Made by a program: the position numbers and the translations under genes. The notes below the pieces were generated by a model. The model saw only the letters and a list, made by a program, of their open reading frames with translations, had not been told where the DNA came from and ran no database searches. Positions 32,549 through 34,635 of a stretch of DNA of 34,635 nt are shown piece by piece. The stretch comes from DATLAN01 sp035527455. GTDB lineage: Bacteria; Planctomycetota; Planctomycetia; Pirellulales; Thermoguttaceae. Position 1 is the first letter of the stretch. Each line of letters opens with the position of its first letter. The stretch lies in NCBI GenBank assembly GCA_035527455.1, contig DATLAN010000233.1:1-34635 (forward strand), written 5' to 3'.

Positions 32549-34117
32549 ATGCGTCGCATCGAAATCTACGACACGACCCTTCGCGACGGCGCCCAGGCCG
32601 AGGGGATCGATTTCTCGGTGCAGGACAAGTTGGCGTTGACCCGGCGGCTCGACGGCCTGGGGTTCGATTTCGTCGAAGGGGGATATCCGGCGTCGAACGA
32701 GAAGGACGCCGAGTTCTTCCGGCGCGCCGCCGAGTTGGAGTTGAAGCACGCGAAAGTTTGTGCGTTCGGCATGACGCGGCGGAAGGACGTGGCTGCGGAA
32801 GAAGATCGGACGCTCAAAGCCCTCGTCCAGTGCGGTGCCAAGGTCATCACGCTGGTCGGCAAGGCGTCGGCGTTCCAGGTGGCCGAGGTGCTGCGAACTT
32901 CCTTGGCAGAAAACCTGTTCATGATCGAGGACAGCGTCCGTTTTCTGGTCGAGGCCGGCCGGGAGGTGATCTTCGATGCGGAGCACTTCTTCGACGGCTT
33001 CAAGCAGGATCCGGATTACGCCCAACTGGCCATCCGCACGGCGGCCGAGGCCGGCGCCCGGCTGATCGTGCTCTGCGACACCAACGGCGGCGGCATGCCC
33101 GAGGAAATTGCCGACGTCACGAAATCCGCCAAGGCCGCCCTCTCCGTGCCCGTGGGAATCCATTGCCACAACGACTGCGACCTTGCGGTGGCCAATACGC
33201 TGGCGGCCGTCGAGGCGGGGGCGGTCCACGTGCAGGGGACGATCAACGGGTTCGGCGAGCGGTGCGGCAACGCCGACCTGATCTCCGTGATCGCCAACCT
33301 GGGCGTCAAGAAGCGGGGATTCGACGTCCTCGGCGGCCAGGGGCTCGAACACCTCACCGACCTCTCGCGGTTCGTCTACGAGATGGTCAACATGAATTTC
33401 CGCACCCATCAGCCCTTCGTCGGGAAGAGCGCTTTCGCCCACAAAGGCGGCATGCACGTCAGCGGGGTCGCCCGAAACGTGGCCAGCTACGAGCACATCG
33501 ATCCGCAGCGGGTGGGCAACGAACGCCGCGTGCTGTTGAGCGAACTGTCGGGCCGTTCCAATATCGTGGCCCTGACTTCCCGGCTCGACATCCCGCGCGA
33601 CGGCGAGTTGATGGACCGGATCCTGGCCGAGGTGGTCTCGAAGGAGAGCGACGGCTATCAGTTCGAGGCGGCCGACGGGTCGTTCGATCTGCTGGTCAAG
33701 AGGTGCCTCGGCACGTTCCGGCCGCACTTCGAGCAGCTCCACTACCACGTCAACATCGACAACAAGGCCGGCGGCGAGGTCAACGCCGAGGCGACCGTCA
33801 AGATCCGCATCGGCAGCGAGATCCGTTTCGAGGCCGCCGAAGGCCACGGCCCGGTCGACGCCCTGGACGCCGCCATGCGCAAGGCGCTCAACGGCCGTTT
33901 CCCGGCGCTGAACAACCTGCACCTGGTCGACTATAAGGTCCGCGTGATCAACTCCGAGGCCGCCACCGCCGCCGGCGTCCGCGTGGTGATCGAAAGCCAG
34001 GACGAAAACGACGTCTGGGGAACCGTCGGGGTGAGCGAAAACATCATCGAAGCCAGTTGGATCGCCCTGACCGACAGCTACGAGTACAAGCTGCACAAGG
34101 ATCAAGAGAGTGGGTAG
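32549..34117 (+). CDS. cimA: (R)-Citramalate synthase (CimA-type)
   Basis: A 522-residue member of the DRE-TIM metallolyase family. IEIYDTTLRDGAQAEGI at the N-terminus holds the catalytic Arg and metal-binding Asp. VGIHCHNDCDLAVANTLAAVEAGA supplies the His-x-His metal site, and GTINGFGERCGNADL follows. The C-terminal part (about 380-510) is the LeuA-type allosteric domain. Length and DGAQAEG favour citramalate synthase over 2-isopropylmalate synthase. It joins pyruvate and acetyl-CoA to feed isoleucine (and possibly leucine) synthesis. The start follows a heptamer array directly. The last residues (SG) and the TAG stop are encoded by a second heptamer array. Confidence 0.88.
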   Translation: MRRIEIYDTTLRDGAQAEGIDFSVQDKLALTRRLDGLGFDFVEGGYPASNEKDAEFFRRAAELELKHAKVCAFGMTRRKDVAAEEDRTLKALVQCGAKVITLVGKASAFQVAEVLRTSLAENLFMIEDSVRFLVEAGREVIFDAEHFFDGFKQDPDYAQLAIRTAAEAGARLIVLCDTNGGGMPEEIADVTKSAKAALSVPVGIHCHNDCDLAVANTLAAVEAGAVHVQGTINGFGERCGNADLISVIANLGVKKRGFDVLGGQGLEHLTDLSRFVYEMVNMNFRTHQPFVGKSAFAHKGGMHVSGVARNVASYEHIDPQRVGNERRVLLSELSGRSNIVALTSRLDIPRDGELMDRILAEVVSKESDGYQFEAADGSFDLLVKRCLGTFRPHFEQLHYHVNIDNKAGGEVNAEATVKIRIGSEIRFEAAEGHGPVDALDAAMRKALNGRFPALNNLHLVDYKVRVINSEAATAAGVRVVIESQDENDVWGTVGVSENIIEASWIALTDSYEYKLHKDQESG

Positions 34118-34148
34118 TGGATAGTGGGTAGTGGGTAGTGGGTAGTGG
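34108..34148 (+). repeat. TAGTGGG heptamer array at the end of cimA
   Basis: About five to six units of GTGGGTA/GTGGATA. The cimA stop TAG (34115-34117) lies within the first unit. It is the reverse complement of the CCACTAC-type array at 34224-34293. Confidence 0.9.
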
Positions 34149-34183
34149 CCCGGCGTGTGAAAACCTTTACTCTCCAGACAAGA

Positions 34184-34208
34184 CGGCGGGCAAGCCCGCC
34201 CGCTAAAC
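34184..34208 (+). repeat. Dispersed REP-like palindrome, copy 4
   Basis: Identical to copies 1 and 3. It sits between the two inverted heptamer arrays of the cimA-valS gap. Confidence 0.9.
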
Positions 34209-34223
34209 GAAACCTCTCATAAA

Positions 34224-34293
34224 CACTCACCACTATCCACTCACCACTACCCACTACCCACTACCCACTACCCACTCACCACTGCCCACTACC
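34224..34293 (+). repeat. CCACTAC heptamer array abutting the valS start
   Basis: About nine to ten degenerate units of CCACTAC/CCACTCA run directly into ATG 34294. It is inverted relative to the array at 34108-34148. No Shine-Dalgarno sequence is present. Confidence 0.9.
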
Positions 34294-34635
34294 ATGACCG
34301 ACCTGCCGAAGCAATACGATCACTCCGCGGCTCAGGATCGCTGGTACCGATTCTGGGAAGAACGGGGCTATTTCCACAGCGAGCCCGATCCCCGGCGGAA
34401 ACCCTACACGATCGTCATCCCGCCGCCGAACGTGACCGGGGCCTTGCACCTGGGACACGCCTTGAACAACACGCTCCAGGACGTGCTGATCCGGCAGAAA
34501 CGGATGCAGGGCTTCGAGACGCTCTGGATGCCCGGCACCGATCACGCGGGCATCGCCACCCAGGCCGTGGTCGAGCGGCGATTGCTCACCGAGGAGAAGA
34601 TCACGCGGCACGAGTTGGGACGCGAAGGGCTGGTC
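34294..34635 (+). CDS. valS: Valyl-tRNA synthetase, N-terminal 114 residues
   Basis: The frame starts at ATG 34294 and is open at the window edge. The product begins MTDLPKQYDHSAAQDRWY and contains the class I signature PPPNVTGALHLGHALNNTLQD, where HLGH is the HIGH motif that binds ATP. MPGTDHAGIATQAVVER follows, characteristic of ValRS rather than IleRS or LeuRS. The enzyme charges tRNA-Val in the cytosol. The catalytic KMSKS block and editing domain lie outside the window. The start codon directly follows a heptamer repeat array. Confidence 0.95.
   Translation, partial: MTDLPKQYDHSAAQDRWYRFWEERGYFHSEPDPRRKPYTIVIPPPNVTGALHLGHALNNTLQDVLIRQKRMQGFETLWMPGTDHAGIATQAVVERRLLTEEKITRHELGREGLV

Noticed and set aside
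32490..34293. CRISPR or telomere-like array
   Set aside because: The 7-base units have no spacers and no cas genes are nearby. Telomere resemblance is superficial in an internal chromosomal position.

Overview
The window is GC-rich, gene-dense chromosomal DNA that looks like a member of the Planctomycetota, probably near the Pirellulales. The taxonomic call is inferred from a DUF1559 pseudopilin-like protein, a Tat-exported Gfo/Idh/MocA oxidoreductase, DUF1573 and large secreted orphan proteins, and very abundant palindromic intergenic repeats. No database search was possible. Coding capacity is on both strands, and the high GC content creates long antisense open frames that are not genes.

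Layout. Positions 1-1121 (minus): 5' part of an IS4-type transposase gene that runs off the left edge. 1258-2616 (plus): Tat-exported oxidoreductase. 2617-3163: repeat-filled gap. 3164-4630 (plus): secreted protein with a possible clan-CD-like His/Cys pair. 4647-7690 (minus): TPR protein, NapH-type membrane ferredoxin, PadR regulator and a small secreted protein. 7926-9809 (minus): large secreted orphan. 10360-11878 (plus): cupin-type phosphoglucose isomerase and a divergent AroE-like dehydrogenase. 11901-12636: a RAYT transposase gene framed by an 86-bp inverted pair of REP-like hairpins. 12667-15769 (minus): UroD-family methyltransferase, a 55-aa ORF, a corrinoid protein and a DUF1573 protein. 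Then tRNA-Leu(CAG) and a DUF1559 gene with a strong terminator. 17982-24736 (plus): overlapping addB-addA recombination helicase-nuclease genes. 24707-25477: a second, unrelated RAYT framed by six copies of another palindrome. 25480 onward (plus): CCA-adding-type nucleotidyltransferase, a small coiled-coil protein, truB, an ftsK with an acidic tail, citramalate synthase and the start of valS. Two small membrane protein genes (27002-27777) lie on the minus strand.

How parts fit together. addAB is a translationally coupled double-strand-break repair pair. The UroD/corrinoid genes form a compact methyl-transfer cassette without an activator or a third methyltransferase in view. The PadR/ferredoxin/TPR genes look like a redox or metal-linked membrane module.

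The most striking theme is repeat biology. Two different RAYT transposases each sit inside their own palindrome set. At least four further palindromic repeat families occur without a transposase in view. Heptanucleotide tandem arrays abut the start codons of cimA and valS. Several repeats supply the actual stop or start codons of neighbouring genes, and several starts lack any Shine-Dalgarno sequence.
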